DNA of 35,101 nucleotides from an uncultured Eubacteriales bacterium. GTDB taxonomy: Bacteria > Bacillota > Clostridia > Oscillospirales > Oscillospiraceae. Of this stretch, positions 1 to 8,324 are shown piece after piece; within the stretch, counting starts at the first letter, position 1, and every line of letters starts with the position of its first letter. The stretch is taken from the NCBI GenBank assembly GCA_900545405.1, contig UQYT01000023.1, forward strand, positions 1-35,101. The letters run 5' to 3'. Below the pieces are notes generated by a model. It was not told where the DNA came from, made no database searches, and saw only the letters and a program-made list of their open reading frames with translations. The translations under genes and the position numbers were made by a program.

Positions 1-1065
1 GAAGGGGTGCATCTTGAACTTGGCGGTGAAGAAGCCGGCTATCGTGGTGAAGATGGTGCACAGCACGATGCAGACGATGAGCGCGAAGAACACGCGGCCG
101 AGCAGAGGCATGCCGGTGAAGTCGAAGACCTTGCCGAACACGGAGCCGGTGTTGGGGCCGTTGTGCATGATTATGGTGGCCGCGGTCATGCCCATGCCGA
201 CCATACGGCCTATGGACAGGTCCGTGCCGGCCAGCAGTATGAGTCCCGCGACGCCCAGGGCCAGGAACATGCGCGGCGAGGCCTGGGACAGGATGTTCAG
301 CACGTTGTTGAGCGTGAGCAGGGGCACACCCTTCACGATGGGCGTGACTATGCACAGCGCGATGAAGATGATTACTATGGCTATGTACAGGCCGTTGCGC
401 AGGAAGAAGTCGCGCCGGTTGAAGGTGTAGCGGTAGTTCTCCCAGGACTGGGCCGTCTTTTCACCATAGGTGAACTTCGACATGCGCAGCAGGTCGATGA
501 GGTGGTACTTGTGGTCGAAGGCGGCGTGGCGCCGGTCCTTTATCTCCTGCTTTTCCTTGAGCAGGTTCATCTTCGCGTCGAAGAGGCGGTTCTTGTGGAC
601 GTATTTCTCGTCCTTGAGCTCCTGCTGATCGGAGAGCTTGGACACCGTCTCCTGGTGCTCCTTGTGCAGCTGCTCGACGGCCTCTTTGTAGTTCTCCTGG
701 GCCTTGACGTTCTCCTCGGCGCAGCTGGCGACCACGGCCTGGTAATAGGCGCCGTAGTTGGCCTTGAGGTAGCTCTCGGCCTCGGCGATGAGCTTGGAGA
801 CCTCGGCCTTGTTCTTGGCCTCGACCTCCTTGGCCGCGGCGAGCTGCTTTTTGAGCTCGGCGGCTCGCTTCTGCTTCTCCTCGGCCGTGTAGATGCGGTC
901 GCGCTTGAGGTTCTCAAGGCTGTTCTGGATGTCCAGGACCTTGTCGGTGCCGTCCACGCGCAGGGCGTTTATCTTTTCCTGTATGGCGCCCACATGCTCG
1001 TCGATCGGAGCGAGCAGCTGAGCCTCCTGCTCAGCCGTCAGGATCTTTGATTTTTCTGCTACCAT
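1..1065 (-). CDS. mglC: Galactose/methylgalactoside-type ABC transporter permease (MglC), partial, with long N-terminal extension
   Basis: Inner-membrane permease of a sugar ABC importer. It runs off the left edge, and 355 codons are visible. The start ATG at 1065 follows a GTAGGAG ribosome binding site and lies 16 bases after the mglA stop. Residues 1 to about 220 are highly charged (Glu, Lys, Gln, Ala rich, probable coiled coil) with no membrane segment. The permease proper begins near residue 225 (LYIAIVIIFIALCIV). It then shows the BPD_transp_2 landmarks LNILSQASPRMFLALGVAG and LLAGTDLSIGRMVGMGM, which align with the start of E. coli MglC. The classical protein has only a short N-terminal tail, so the extension is unusual. 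It is probably cytoplasmic, and its role is unknown. It is co-transcribed with mglB and mglA. Confidence 0.9.
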   Translation of the reverse strand, partial: MVAEKSKILTAEQEAQLLAPIDEHVGAIQEKINALRVDGTDKVLDIQNSLENLKRDRIYTAEEKQKRAAELKKQLAAAKEVEAKNKAEVSKLIAEAESYLKANYGAYYQAVVASCAEENVKAQENYKEAVEQLHKEHQETVSKLSDQQELKDEKYVHKNRLFDAKMNLLKEKQEIKDRRHAAFDHKYHLIDLLRMSKFTYGEKTAQSWENYRYTFNRRDFFLRNGLYIAIVIIFIALCIVTPIVKGVPLLTLNNVLNILSQASPRMFLALGVAGLILLAGTDLSIGRMVGMGMTAATIIMHNGPNTGSVFGKVFDFTGMPLLGRVFFALIVCIVLCTIFTTIAGFFTAKFKMHPF

Positions 1066-1081
1066 ATGTGCTTCTCCTACC

Positions 1082-2590
1082 TTACAGGTATTTTGCGCTG
1101 AGTCTCAAAAGCTCTTCCTGATCCGTCTCCTTGGTGTTCACGATGCCGGAGAGGTGTCCGTTGCTCATGACGCCTATGCGGTTCGTGATGCCGAGGATCT
1201 CGGGCATTTCGGAAGAGACGACTATTATCGTCTTGCCGGCCTTGGCCATCTGGATTATGAGCTCATAGATCTCGTACTTGGCGCCGACGTCGATGCCGCG
1301 GGTCGGCTCGTCCATCATGAAGACCTGCGGCTCGCGCTCGAGCCACTTGCCGAAGATGACCTTCTGCTGGTTGCCGCCGGAGAGGCTGGTTATCATGTCG
1401 TCCGGGCCCATGCACTTGGTGCGCATGACCTTGATCTCCTTGTTCGTGGCCTTGACCATCTTGGGATTGGACAGCGCCGGGCCGGACTTGTACTGATTGA
1501 GGTTGGCTATCGTCGTGTTGAAGGTGAGGTCGCACTTTAGGAAGAGGCCGTTTGCCTTGCGCTCCTCGGTTATCATGGCGAAGCCGTGCTCGATGGCCTC
1601 CCTGGCGTTGGTGAAGTTCATGAGCCTGCCCTTGAAGTACACGCGCCCGGCGGCCCTGGTGCGCACGCCGAAGATCGTCTCGAGAAGCTCCGTCCTGCCC
1701 GCGCCGACCAGGCCGTAGAGGCCGAAGATCTCGCCCTCGCGCACGTCGAAGCTCACGTCCTGCAGATAGGGCGCGTACTTCGTGGAGAGGTGCTGCACGG
1801 AGAGGATGGTCTCCCCCGGCGTGTTGTCCACGGGCGGGAAGCGGCTCTCGAGCGAGCGGCCGACCATGGCGGCGATGAGCTCGTTCATGTTCGTGTCCTC
1901 GGCGCGCTTGGTCATGACGAGCTTGCCGTCGCGCAGGACCGAGATCTCGTCGCAGATCTCGAATATCTCATCCATCTTGTGAGAGATATATATAAGCGAG
2001 ATGCCCTGATCGCGCAGCATCCGCATCATTTCAAAGAGTTTTTCGACCTCCTGCACGGTGAGGGAGGAGGTGGGCTCGTCCAGGACGATGACCTGAGAGT
2101 TGTAGGAGATGGCCTTGGCTATCTCGCACATCTGCCGCTGGGAAACGGACATGTTCCGCATCGGCTGGTTCAGGTTCACGGTCATGCCGAGCTTACGGAA
2201 AAGCTCGGAAGCCTTCTTTTTCATTCCGCCCTCGTCGACGACGCCCATGGCGTTGGTCGGGTAGCGGCCGAGGAACAGGTTGTCCGTCACGTTCCGCTCC
2301 AGGCACTGGTTGAGCTCCTGGTGGACCATGGCGATACCGTTCTCCAGCGCGTCCTTGGGGCCGGAAAAGCTGATCTCCTTGCCGTTTAGAAAGATCTTCC
2401 CCTCGTCCTTCTGGTAGGTGCCGAAAAGACACTTCATCATCGTCGACTTGCCGGCGCCGTTTTCGCCCATAAGGCCCATGACAGTCCCGCGCCTGACGTC
2501 CAGATCTATGTGGTCAAGCACGCGGTTGCGGCCGAAGGACTTGCTCATGCCGCGTATTGACAGGACGATATCATTTTTCGCATCTGCCAT
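1082..2590 (-). CDS. mglA: Sugar ABC transporter ATP-binding protein, MglA type (two ABC domains)
   Basis: Cytoplasmic ATPase that powers the MglB/MglC sugar importer. At 502 residues it has the usual length for the tandem-ABC MglA/RbsA family. The first domain has Walker A GENGAGKST (residues 42-50), a signature-like SVSQRQ and Walker B VIVLDEPTSSL. The second domain has a degenerate P-loop (GLVGAGRTE), signature LSGGNQQK and Walker B VFMMDEPTRGID. That asymmetry, with a poor P-loop in the second half, is normal for the family. The start has a GGGAG ribosome binding site. A 146-base gap with a strong hairpin separates it from mglB upstream, and mglC follows after 16 bases. Confidence 0.95.
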   Translation of the reverse strand: MADAKNDIVLSIRGMSKSFGRNRVLDHIDLDVRRGTVMGLMGENGAGKSTMMKCLFGTYQKDEGKIFLNGKEISFSGPKDALENGIAMVHQELNQCLERNVTDNLFLGRYPTNAMGVVDEGGMKKKASELFRKLGMTVNLNQPMRNMSVSQRQMCEIAKAISYNSQVIVLDEPTSSLTVQEVEKLFEMMRMLRDQGISLIYISHKMDEIFEICDEISVLRDGKLVMTKRAEDTNMNELIAAMVGRSLESRFPPVDNTPGETILSVQHLSTKYAPYLQDVSFDVREGEIFGLYGLVGAGRTELLETIFGVRTRAAGRVYFKGRLMNFTNAREAIEHGFAMITEERKANGLFLKCDLTFNTTIANLNQYKSGPALSNPKMVKATNKEIKVMRTKCMGPDDMITSLSGGNQQKVIFGKWLEREPQVFMMDEPTRGIDVGAKYEIYELIIQMAKAGKTIIVVSSEMPEILGITNRIGVMSNGHLSGIVNTKETDQEELLRLSAKYL

Positions 2591-2661
2591 TCTTGTTAAC
2601 TCCCGTTTTGCAAATTTGCAGTTTCAGCGAAAACCTGATTCTGCCGGATTTTCATTACAAA

Positions 2662-2698
2662 TTGCTATTAGGGAGAAGTTATTTCTCCCTAATAGCAA
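2662..2698 (-). terminator. Intercistronic 16-bp perfect hairpin between mglB and mglA
   Basis: Perfect inverted repeat with arms 2662-2677 and 2683-2698 and a 5-base loop, in an AT-rich gap. On the minus transcript it follows the mglB stop by about 40 bases. The downstream side is only mildly U-rich, so it probably acts as a partial terminator or 3' stabiliser that keeps mglB mRNA in excess over mglA/mglC. This is inference from its position and shape. Confidence 0.6.
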
Positions 2699-2736
2699 AG
2701 GTTTAAGTTAGCTTACACTGTGTCTGTGCAGCCTGC

Positions 2737-4047
2737 TCACTGGCTGAGAATGCCGGTGTAGGAGGCGGCGTTGTCGGTCTTGACCATGTTGATGGCGAAG
2801 GCGTCGTACATGTCGGGGTTGCCCAGACGGTTGGTGATGTTGGACTCGGTCTGGCCGTCGCCGGCGATGTACTCGACGTTCAGGTTCAGCAGATCGTCGT
2901 ACTTCTGCAGCAGCGGCTGATAGGTGGAGCCGAGGAAGTTATCGGCGGAGTTGTAGATGTTCAGCCAGACGTTCTTGGTCGGGTGAGCGGTGGCGTCGAG
3001 CTGGTTGGAGACGGGCGCATAGGTGACGGTGGAATCCAGGAAGTCCTCGTAGTTGTCCGCGGTCACGGCCACGTTCAGGGCGTAGTAGCTGCGGGAGGCC
3101 TCGTCGTAGTAGAAGACGTCGGAGCTCAGGACGTTGCCGGCGTCGTCGGCGGTGCCTATGCCGGTGTCGATGTCCACGCCGTCAAGGGCGTTGCGCAGGA
3201 CGCGGAGGGTCAGGTAGGCCTGCACGTCGGCGTGCTGGCTGATGGTGCCGCCGTAGCCCTCGGCGATGGCGGCGACGGCGTCGGAGTTGGCGTCGTAGCC
3301 GAAGGTGGGGACGCCCTCAGCCTTGGACCAGGCGAGGAACATGCTCATGCCCATGCCGTCGTTGTTGGAGGCGACGATGTCGATCTGATCGCCGAAGGAG
3401 GAGGCCCAGGTGCCGATGGCGTTGCCGGCGGTGGCGGCGTCCCAGGTGGCGCCGGCGGAGTTCTTCATCTCCTGAGAGGCGAGCTCACGGACGATGTAGG
3501 TGGTGCCGTCTATCTCGAGGGTGCCGTCCTTGACGTAGGTGGAGGTGCCGTCGATGTTGGTGCCGACGGGGGTGCTGTCGATGACGCCGTCGACCTCAAC
3601 GGCGGTGCCGAGAGCGCTGCGGACGCCGCGGGTACGGGCGATGGAGTCGTTGTGGCCGATGTCGCCGACGGCGAGGACGTAGCCGATGATGCCGTCGCCA
3701 TTGCGGTCGAGGCCCTCGATGTTGGCCTTTATGTAGTCAAGGATCATGGTGCCCTGCAGCTCGGCGCCCTGGTTGGCGTCGAAGCCGACGTAGTAGGTGT
3801 TCTCGTTGAAGGTCAGAGCGGCCATGTCGAGCTCACCGGTGGTGCTGTTGGAGGGCTGACGGTTGAACCAGACAAGGGGCTTATCCTTGTTGGCAACGGT
3901 GGCTGCGCCGCCGTCATCGGCGGGAGCCTCGCTGGCCGGGGTGTCGCCGTCGGCAGGCGGATTGGAGGTGTCGGTGCTGGCCTCGCCGCAGGCGGCGAGC
4001 GCAAAGATCATGACAAGCGCGAGAAGCAGTGCAAGTATTTTCTTCAT
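2737..4047 (-). CDS. mglB: Circularly permuted galactose/glucose-binding lipoprotein (MglB-like)
   Basis: Extracytoplasmic sugar-binding lipoprotein of the adjacent ABC importer. Signal peptide with lipobox LAAC (Cys20), then a Ser/Thr/Asp/Pro-rich linker to about residue 50. The globular part begins with KPLVWFNRQP, equivalent to VPVVFFNKEP in the middle of the first lobe of E. coli MglB. It continues in family order and ends with residues 359-430 (WLNIYNSADNF to AFAINMVKTDNAASY), which match the canonical mature N-terminus. Aligned ligand residues are all present: H132, D134, R138, W202, N228/N229, D252, D369, F371 and N420. An EF-hand-like loop (DRNGDGIIG, 114-122) matches the Ca site. The order is therefore permuted but the site is intact. 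A strong promoter lies upstream. Confidence 0.9.
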   Translation of the reverse strand: MKKILALLLALVMIFALAACGEASTDTSNPPADGDTPASEAPADDGGAATVANKDKPLVWFNRQPSNSTTGELDMAALTFNENTYYVGFDANQGAELQGTMILDYIKANIEGLDRNGDGIIGYVLAVGDIGHNDSIARTRGVRSALGTAVEVDGVIDSTPVGTNIDGTSTYVKDGTLEIDGTTYIVRELASQEMKNSAGATWDAATAGNAIGTWASSFGDQIDIVASNNDGMGMSMFLAWSKAEGVPTFGYDANSDAVAAIAEGYGGTISQHADVQAYLTLRVLRNALDGVDIDTGIGTADDAGNVLSSDVFYYDEASRSYYALNVAVTADNYEDFLDSTVTYAPVSNQLDATAHPTKNVWLNIYNSADNFLGSTYQPLLQKYDDLLNLNVEYIAGDGQTESNITNRLGNPDMYDAFAINMVKTDNAASYTGILSQ

Positions 4048-4078
4048 GGCAATTCTCCTTTTTCATTTTTCCAATATT

Positions 4079-4101
4079 GGCGGGACTCCTCTTATCCCGC
4101 C
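4079..4101 (-). promoter_or_regulatory. 5' leader stem-loop of mglB mRNA
   Basis: GGCGGGA/TCCCGCC arms with a 9-base loop lie just downstream of the predicted mglB transcription start. A 10-bp palindrome (CCAATATTGG, 4071-4080) and the AAGGAG ribosome binding site follow. It is probably a 5' stabilising hairpin. No U-tract follows, so it is not a terminator. Confidence 0.4.
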
Positions 4102-4111
4102 CGGTGTTACA

Positions 4112-4140
4112 ATTTTATTAAAATCTGCCAGCGAAAACAA
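4112..4140 (-). promoter_or_regulatory. Predicted sigma-A-type promoter of mglBAC
   Basis: On the minus strand: -35 TTGTTT (4135-4140), 17-base spacer, -10 TAAAAT (4112-4117). It lies upstream of mglB in the AT-rich gap after the second binding protein. The weak -35 would suit activation by the neighbouring AraC-type regulator (inference). Confidence 0.55.
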
Positions 4141-4234
4141 GGTTAAATATCACCGAAAGGAAGTTAGAATTTTATTTGAATACGACAATTTAATTAAATC
4201 GGAGTATGCCATTTTGTTCAACATGTTGAGTTTT

Positions 4235-5200
4235 TCACTGCTCGAAGGCGAACAGGGCTTTCTGACTGTCCATGGTAAAAATGTTTTCCCTATCCACCAC
4301 CTGTGTCGAAGTGTCCACGGTCTTGTCGAGGGAGTCGCCCTGGCCGGCGAGGAGCTTGTAGGCACTCTCCACGCCGAGGTAGCCCATGGCGTAGGGGTTC
4401 TGCACGACGAGCGCGTCCACGCTGCCCTCCTGCAGCCCGTCCACGGTGACGACGTTGGAGTCGAAGCCGACGAGGAACACGCTCTCGGAGAGGCCGAGCG
4501 CACTCACGGCCTCGGCGGCGCCGACGCTGGTGGGCTCGTTGAAGGCGAGCAGGACGTTTATCTCCGGGTGCTCGGCGAGCATGGCCTCGGTGTCCTCCTT
4601 CGCCTGCCCGGCCTCGGCGAGGGTGTTTATTACTGCCGCGACTTCGGCGCGGCCGCTCTCTTGCAGCAGGTCGACGGCGCCGTGCTCGCGCTCCTGGCCG
4701 TTGGCGCTGCTGATGTCGTAGTTCACGATGCCCACGGTGAGCTCGCCCTCCACGCGCTCGAGCGCGGCCTGCGCTGCCATGCGGCCCGCGGCGTAGTTGT
4801 CCGTGCCTATGTAGGTGCTGACCATTTCGGAGGCGACGGAGCTGTCTATGGCGACTATCTTCACGCCCGCGCGGGCCGCGTCGTCGATGGCGGAGGCGTT
4901 GTTCTCATAGTCGATGGCGGAGAACACCAGCGCCTCGGCCCCGGCGGCCACGGCGTCGGCTACCATGCGGTTCTGGGCCTCGTAGTCCTCCTCGGTCTCG
5001 GGGCCGGTTATGGTGAGCTTGAGGTTGTACTCCGTGGCGGCGGCCTCGGCCCCGGCGAACACCGAGAGCCAGAACTCCGTCTGCGTGGACTTGGCCACGA
5101 GCGCCACGGTGTGCTGCTCCGTAGCGGCGGTGGCGCCGCAGCCGCCCAGCAGCAGCGCCGAGATAAGCACGCAGACGGCGGCGAGCCTACTTCGTCTCAT
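4235..5200 (-). CDS. Sugar-binding lipoprotein (RbsB/LacI-like periplasmic-binding fold) linked to the two-component system
   Basis: A 321-residue lipoprotein with signal peptide and lipobox LLGGC near residue 20, followed by a type I periplasmic-binding fold in ordinary order: TVALVAKSTQTEFW, ALVFSAIDYENNASAID, VKIVAIDSS, YIGTDNYAAGRMAA, LAFNEPTSVGAAEA and VFLVGFDS. It starts 14 bases inside the end of the sensor-kinase gene, so the two are probably translationally coupled. It sits in the sensor operon and not beside the permease, which suggests a sensory co-receptor feeding sugar occupancy to the kinase. XylFII-LytS in clostridia is the known precedent. It could also be an extra transport receptor. 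The ligand cannot be read from sequence. Confidence 0.85.
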   Translation of the reverse strand: MRRSRLAAVCVLISALLLGGCGATAATEQHTVALVAKSTQTEFWLSVFAGAEAAATEYNLKLTITGPETEEDYEAQNRMVADAVAAGAEALVFSAIDYENNASAIDDAARAGVKIVAIDSSVASEMVSTYIGTDNYAAGRMAAQAALERVEGELTVGIVNYDISSANGQEREHGAVDLLQESGRAEVAAVINTLAEAGQAKEDTEAMLAEHPEINVLLAFNEPTSVGAAEAVSALGLSESVFLVGFDSNVVTVDGLQEGSVDALVVQNPYAMGYLGVESAYKLLAGQGDSLDKTVDTSTQVVDRENIFTMDSQKALFAFEQ

Positions 5201-6905
5201 AGTCGCCCTCCCGAATTCTGGGCATGCGTATCTCCACGCAGGTGCCGACGTCCGGCTCGCTGGTGATGCTCAGCCCGTAGCTGCGGCCGAAGTATATCTT
5301 CAGCCTGTCGTTGACGTTTTTGATGCCTATGCCGGTGCGGTCCGTTGGGCCGTGCTGCATGATGGCCTCCAGCTGCTCCGGGCTCATGCCGACGCCGTTG
5401 TCCTGCACGGAGAACACGATGTCGTCCCCGTCGAAGCGGACGCGCACGTCGATGCGGCCCTCGTCCACCATGAGGTCCAGGCCGTGGTTGATGGAGTTCT
5501 CTATGATGGGCTGGATGGTTATCTTGTTGCAGTAGTAGCCCAGGCAGTCCGGGTCCACGTCGAAGGTGTAGGTGAACTGGTTCTTGTAGCGGTACATCTG
5601 GATCTGCAGGTAGCTCTCGGCGTGCTCTAGCTCCTTGGCGATGGGTATGAGCTCGTGGCCGCGGCTGATGCTGATGCGGAAGAGCCGCGCGAGGGCGTGC
5701 ACCATCTTGACGGCGTCCGCGTTGCGGCCCTGCTCGCACATCCAGGCGATTGAGTCGAGCGTGTTGTAGAGGAAGTGCGGGTTTATCTGCGCCTGCAGGG
5801 CCTTGAGCTCCGTCTTGCGGAGGTTGACCTCCTCCTCGCGCACGGTGGTCATCAGCTCCTGTATGCGCAGCACCATGTGCTCGAAGGAGTCCGAGAGCTC
5901 CTGCACCTCGCGCGTGCCGCCGACGGGGCGGTAGGTGAAGTGGTCGGCGTCGGACTCGAAGCTCTCCATGGCCGAGGCCAGGCCGCGTAGGGGCTTGCCG
6001 ATGAGCCGCGAGAGCAGCCAGCTCGTCAGCACGGCGACGGCCAGCACCACGACCGCCAGCCATAAGGAGAGGCGGATCATGTCGTTCACGTTGCGGTTCA
6101 CCAGCTCGTCGACATAGCTCACGCCCACGGCGCGCCAGCCGCTCTCGCCCACGCTGGCCACGGAGTAGATGACCGTGTCGTCCGCGTAGGCCCCGTCCTC
6201 CAGCGCCGCCAGCGCCTCCGTGTCCTCGCTCTTGAGCCCGGCGTAGAGGAGCTGCTGCTGGGGGTGGTAGATGATGTTGCCGGCGTCGTCCATGAGGAAG
6301 CAGTAGCCGCGCTGGCCGATGCTGACGTTCTTAATGTAGCTGGAGATGCCCGAGAAGCTCAGGTCCAGCGAGACCCAGGCGGCCTCGCCCCCGCCCTCGA
6401 GCGGGGCCGTCATCGTGACGACCCAGGGGTAGTAGCCCTCGAATATCGTCTCCACATGCGGCGCCGTCATGAAGGAGCCGCCGGTGGCGCGGGCCATGTC
6501 GAGGTCGAAGGAGAGGTTTTGCAGGATGTTCTCCTTGGGCTCGCGGTCCGGCGACCAGCAGTCGAGCAGCTCGCCGTCCGCGGAATAGCTCGTGACGGCC
6601 ACGACGTCGGGGCGAAACTTCAAAAACGCGGCCAGCAGCCGGTCGCGGCTCTCCCCGCTCTCGGAGACGGACTGCTCCACCAGCCTCATGGCCTGGTCCA
6701 TGTCGCTAAGATAGCTGCCGACGGTGTTCGACACCTGGGACACGGCCTGGGCGCTGCTGGTCTGGGCGCTCTGCACCATGGCGCTGCGGTAGCGGTCCAG
6801 GAACAGGGCTATGCAGCAGATGAGTATGACCGCCACCGTGCCCACGACCATGGTCACGAGTATGCTGGTTATGCGCAGCTTCGTGCGGGGCGCTCTGTCC
6901 CTCAC
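5187..6905 (-). CDS. Sensor histidine kinase, YesM family
   Basis: A 572-residue membrane kinase. The first transmembrane helix is at about 15-37, followed by an extracellular Cache-like sensor region to about 275, a second helix at about 281-300 and a HAMP linker. The His_kinase motif QAQINPHFLYNTLDSI has the probable phosphoacceptor His377. The ATPase domain shows the N-box IIENSINHGLD and VQDNGVGM. The start overlaps the regulator gene by 4 bases, and the 3' end overlaps the binding-lipoprotein gene by 14. It presumably senses sugar, with the lipoprotein, and phosphorylates the upstream-encoded regulator. The target is probably mglBAC (inference from adjacency). Confidence 0.93.
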   Translation of the reverse strand: MRDRAPRTKLRITSILVTMVVGTVAVILICCIALFLDRYRSAMVQSAQTSSAQAVSQVSNTVGSYLSDMDQAMRLVEQSVSESGESRDRLLAAFLKFRPDVVAVTSYSADGELLDCWSPDREPKENILQNLSFDLDMARATGGSFMTAPHVETIFEGYYPWVVTMTAPLEGGGEAAWVSLDLSFSGISSYIKNVSIGQRGYCFLMDDAGNIIYHPQQQLLYAGLKSEDTEALAALEDGAYADDTVIYSVASVGESGWRAVGVSYVDELVNRNVNDMIRLSLWLAVVVLAVAVLTSWLLSRLIGKPLRGLASAMESFESDADHFTYRPVGGTREVQELSDSFEHMVLRIQELMTTVREEEVNLRKTELKALQAQINPHFLYNTLDSIAWMCEQGRNADAVKMVHALARLFRISISRGHELIPIAKELEHAESYLQIQMYRYKNQFTYTFDVDPDCLGYYCNKITIQPIIENSINHGLDLMVDEGRIDVRVRFDGDDIVFSVQDNGVGMSPEQLEAIMQHGPTDRTGIGIKNVNDRLKIYFGRSYGLSITSEPDVGTCVEIRMPRIREGDYETK

Positions 6906-8185
6906 GCGCCCTCACCCGCCCTTCCGGAGTCCAGCCTGCGCCGCATGGCGTTGGGCGACTCGCCGCAGTATTTTTTGAAACAGTAGGAAAAGTAGTGCTG
7001 GTCCGTATAGCCGCAGCGCCGGGAGATCTCCTGCACCTTCAGCGAGGAGGAGGCGAGCAGCTCCTGCGCGGCCTCCATGCGCTTGCGGATGAGTATGTTG
7101 ATGAAGGTCTCGCCCGCGTATTTCTTTATGCAGGCGCTCAGGTGGTTGGGGCTGACGTCCAGCATCCCGCTGAGCGAGACGAGGGAGAGCCCGGCGTCCA
7201 TGTAGTTCTGGTCGATGGTCTCCAGCGCCCGCTTGCACAGGAGGTTCCCGCCCTTGACGGCGGGGGCGAGGTCGCTTATGAACTGCGCGCCGCCCTCGCT
7301 GCGGTCGCCCTGCCTGAGCGCCTCCATGGCCTCGCGATAGGCCCCGTGCAGCTCGCTCAGGCTGCGGACCATGCGGCTGACGCCGATGCGGCAGCGCCGG
7401 CCCAGCACGCGGTCGGCCATCTGCGGCAGCTCGTCGGCGAGGATGTGCAGATACTCGTCGAAGTCCGAGGGGTTGCCCAGCAGCACGGTAATGACCTTGC
7501 CCGAGGCGAAGAAGCTGACACTGCGCAGGTATTTTGAGGCCAGCCTGTCCACGGAGGCCACGAAGGCCGGGGCCGTGCGGTTGGCGCCGTCCTCGCCCAG
7601 GAGGGTGGAGACCATGACGGTGTAGCAGGGGCGGTCGCTCTTGTCGCGCAGCAGTCCGCACTGGCGGGCGTAGGCCTCCGAGTGCGCGTCGCCCTCCGGG
7701 TCGGCGAAGTCGTCGAGCACCAGCGGCATGAGCATGGCCGCGCGCAGGTCCGGGCCGTCCGCGCGCGGCGGGGCCTGGCGGAACATGGCGAACTGCGCGT
7801 CTATCTTCTGGTGGATGTTGCGCAGCTCCGCGCCCAGGCCCTCCATGGTCAGGGGCTTGAGCATGTAGCTGATGATGTTGTACTGTATCGCCTGCTTGGC
7901 GTACTCAAAGTCGTCGTAGCCGCTCAGGAAGGCTATGTTCGTCGCGGGGCGCACCTCGCGCACCTGCCGGGCGAGCTCGATGCCCGAGATGAAGGGCATT
8001 CGTATGTCGGTGAGCAGCAGGTCCGGCTCCAGCTTTTCCACGAGCTGCAGCGCGTCCAGCCCGTTGCTGGCGCTGCCCACGAGCTTGAAGCCGTACTCCT
8101 CCCAGGGGATCATGGAGCACACCGCCTCGCGCAGCTCGTCCTCGTCGTCGGCGACTATCACGGTGTAGAGCGTCTTTGATCTCAT
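6902..8185 (-). CDS. AraC-family response regulator, YesN type
   Basis: A 427-residue DNA-binding response regulator. The N-terminal receiver domain has the acidic pocket D13/D14 and phosphoacceptor Asp60 (LLLTDIRMP). The middle region is poorly conserved. The C-terminal AraC helix-turn-helix pair spans about residues 318-420 (LSLVSLSGMLDVSPNHLS, then VQEISRRCGYTDQHYFSYCFKKY). It is first in the operon, with its own TATAAT promoter and an AAAGGACGG ribosome binding site. It probably activates mglBAC in response to the kinase. The sugar identity is inferred only from the importer. Confidence 0.93.
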   Translation of the reverse strand: MRSKTLYTVIVADDEDELREAVCSMIPWEEYGFKLVGSASNGLDALQLVEKLEPDLLLTDIRMPFISGIELARQVREVRPATNIAFLSGYDDFEYAKQAIQYNIISYMLKPLTMEGLGAELRNIHQKIDAQFAMFRQAPPRADGPDLRAAMLMPLVLDDFADPEGDAHSEAYARQCGLLRDKSDRPCYTVMVSTLLGEDGANRTAPAFVASVDRLASKYLRSVSFFASGKVITVLLGNPSDFDEYLHILADELPQMADRVLGRRCRIGVSRMVRSLSELHGAYREAMEALRQGDRSEGGAQFISDLAPAVKGGNLLCKRALETIDQNYMDAGLSLVSLSGMLDVSPNHLSACIKKYAGETFINILIRKRMEAAQELLASSSLKVQEISRRCGYTDQHYFSYCFKKYCGESPNAMRRRLDSGRAGEGA

Positions 8186-8213
8186 CGCGGCACCGTCCTT
8201 TCAATATGGCAAT

Positions 8214-8242
8214 ATTATATCAGACGGGCCCGGCTATAACAA
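8214..8242 (-). promoter_or_regulatory. Promoter of the sensor operon, with a palindromic spacer
   Basis: Minus strand: -35 TTGTTA (8237-8242), 17-base spacer, consensus -10 TATAAT (8214-8219), about 30 bases before the regulator start. The spacer contains the 8-bp palindrome CGGGCCCG, which could bind a regulator. Confidence 0.7.
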
Positions 8243-8271
8243 TTTTTTCTTAGCTGATCCGACAAAAAAGC

Positions 8272-8314
8272 AAATCGCCCCGCAGCGAAGTCATCCGCCG
8301 CGGGGCGATTTTTT
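8272..8314 (-). terminator. Rho-independent terminator of the LysR gene (bidirectional shape)
   Basis: 12-bp arms (AAATCGCCCCGC at 8272-8283 and its complement at 8300-8311). On the minus strand the stem is followed by GCTTTTTTG, directly after the LysR stop. A T-run is also present on the plus side. Confidence 0.85.
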
Positions 8315-8324
8315 GTTTCCGGCC

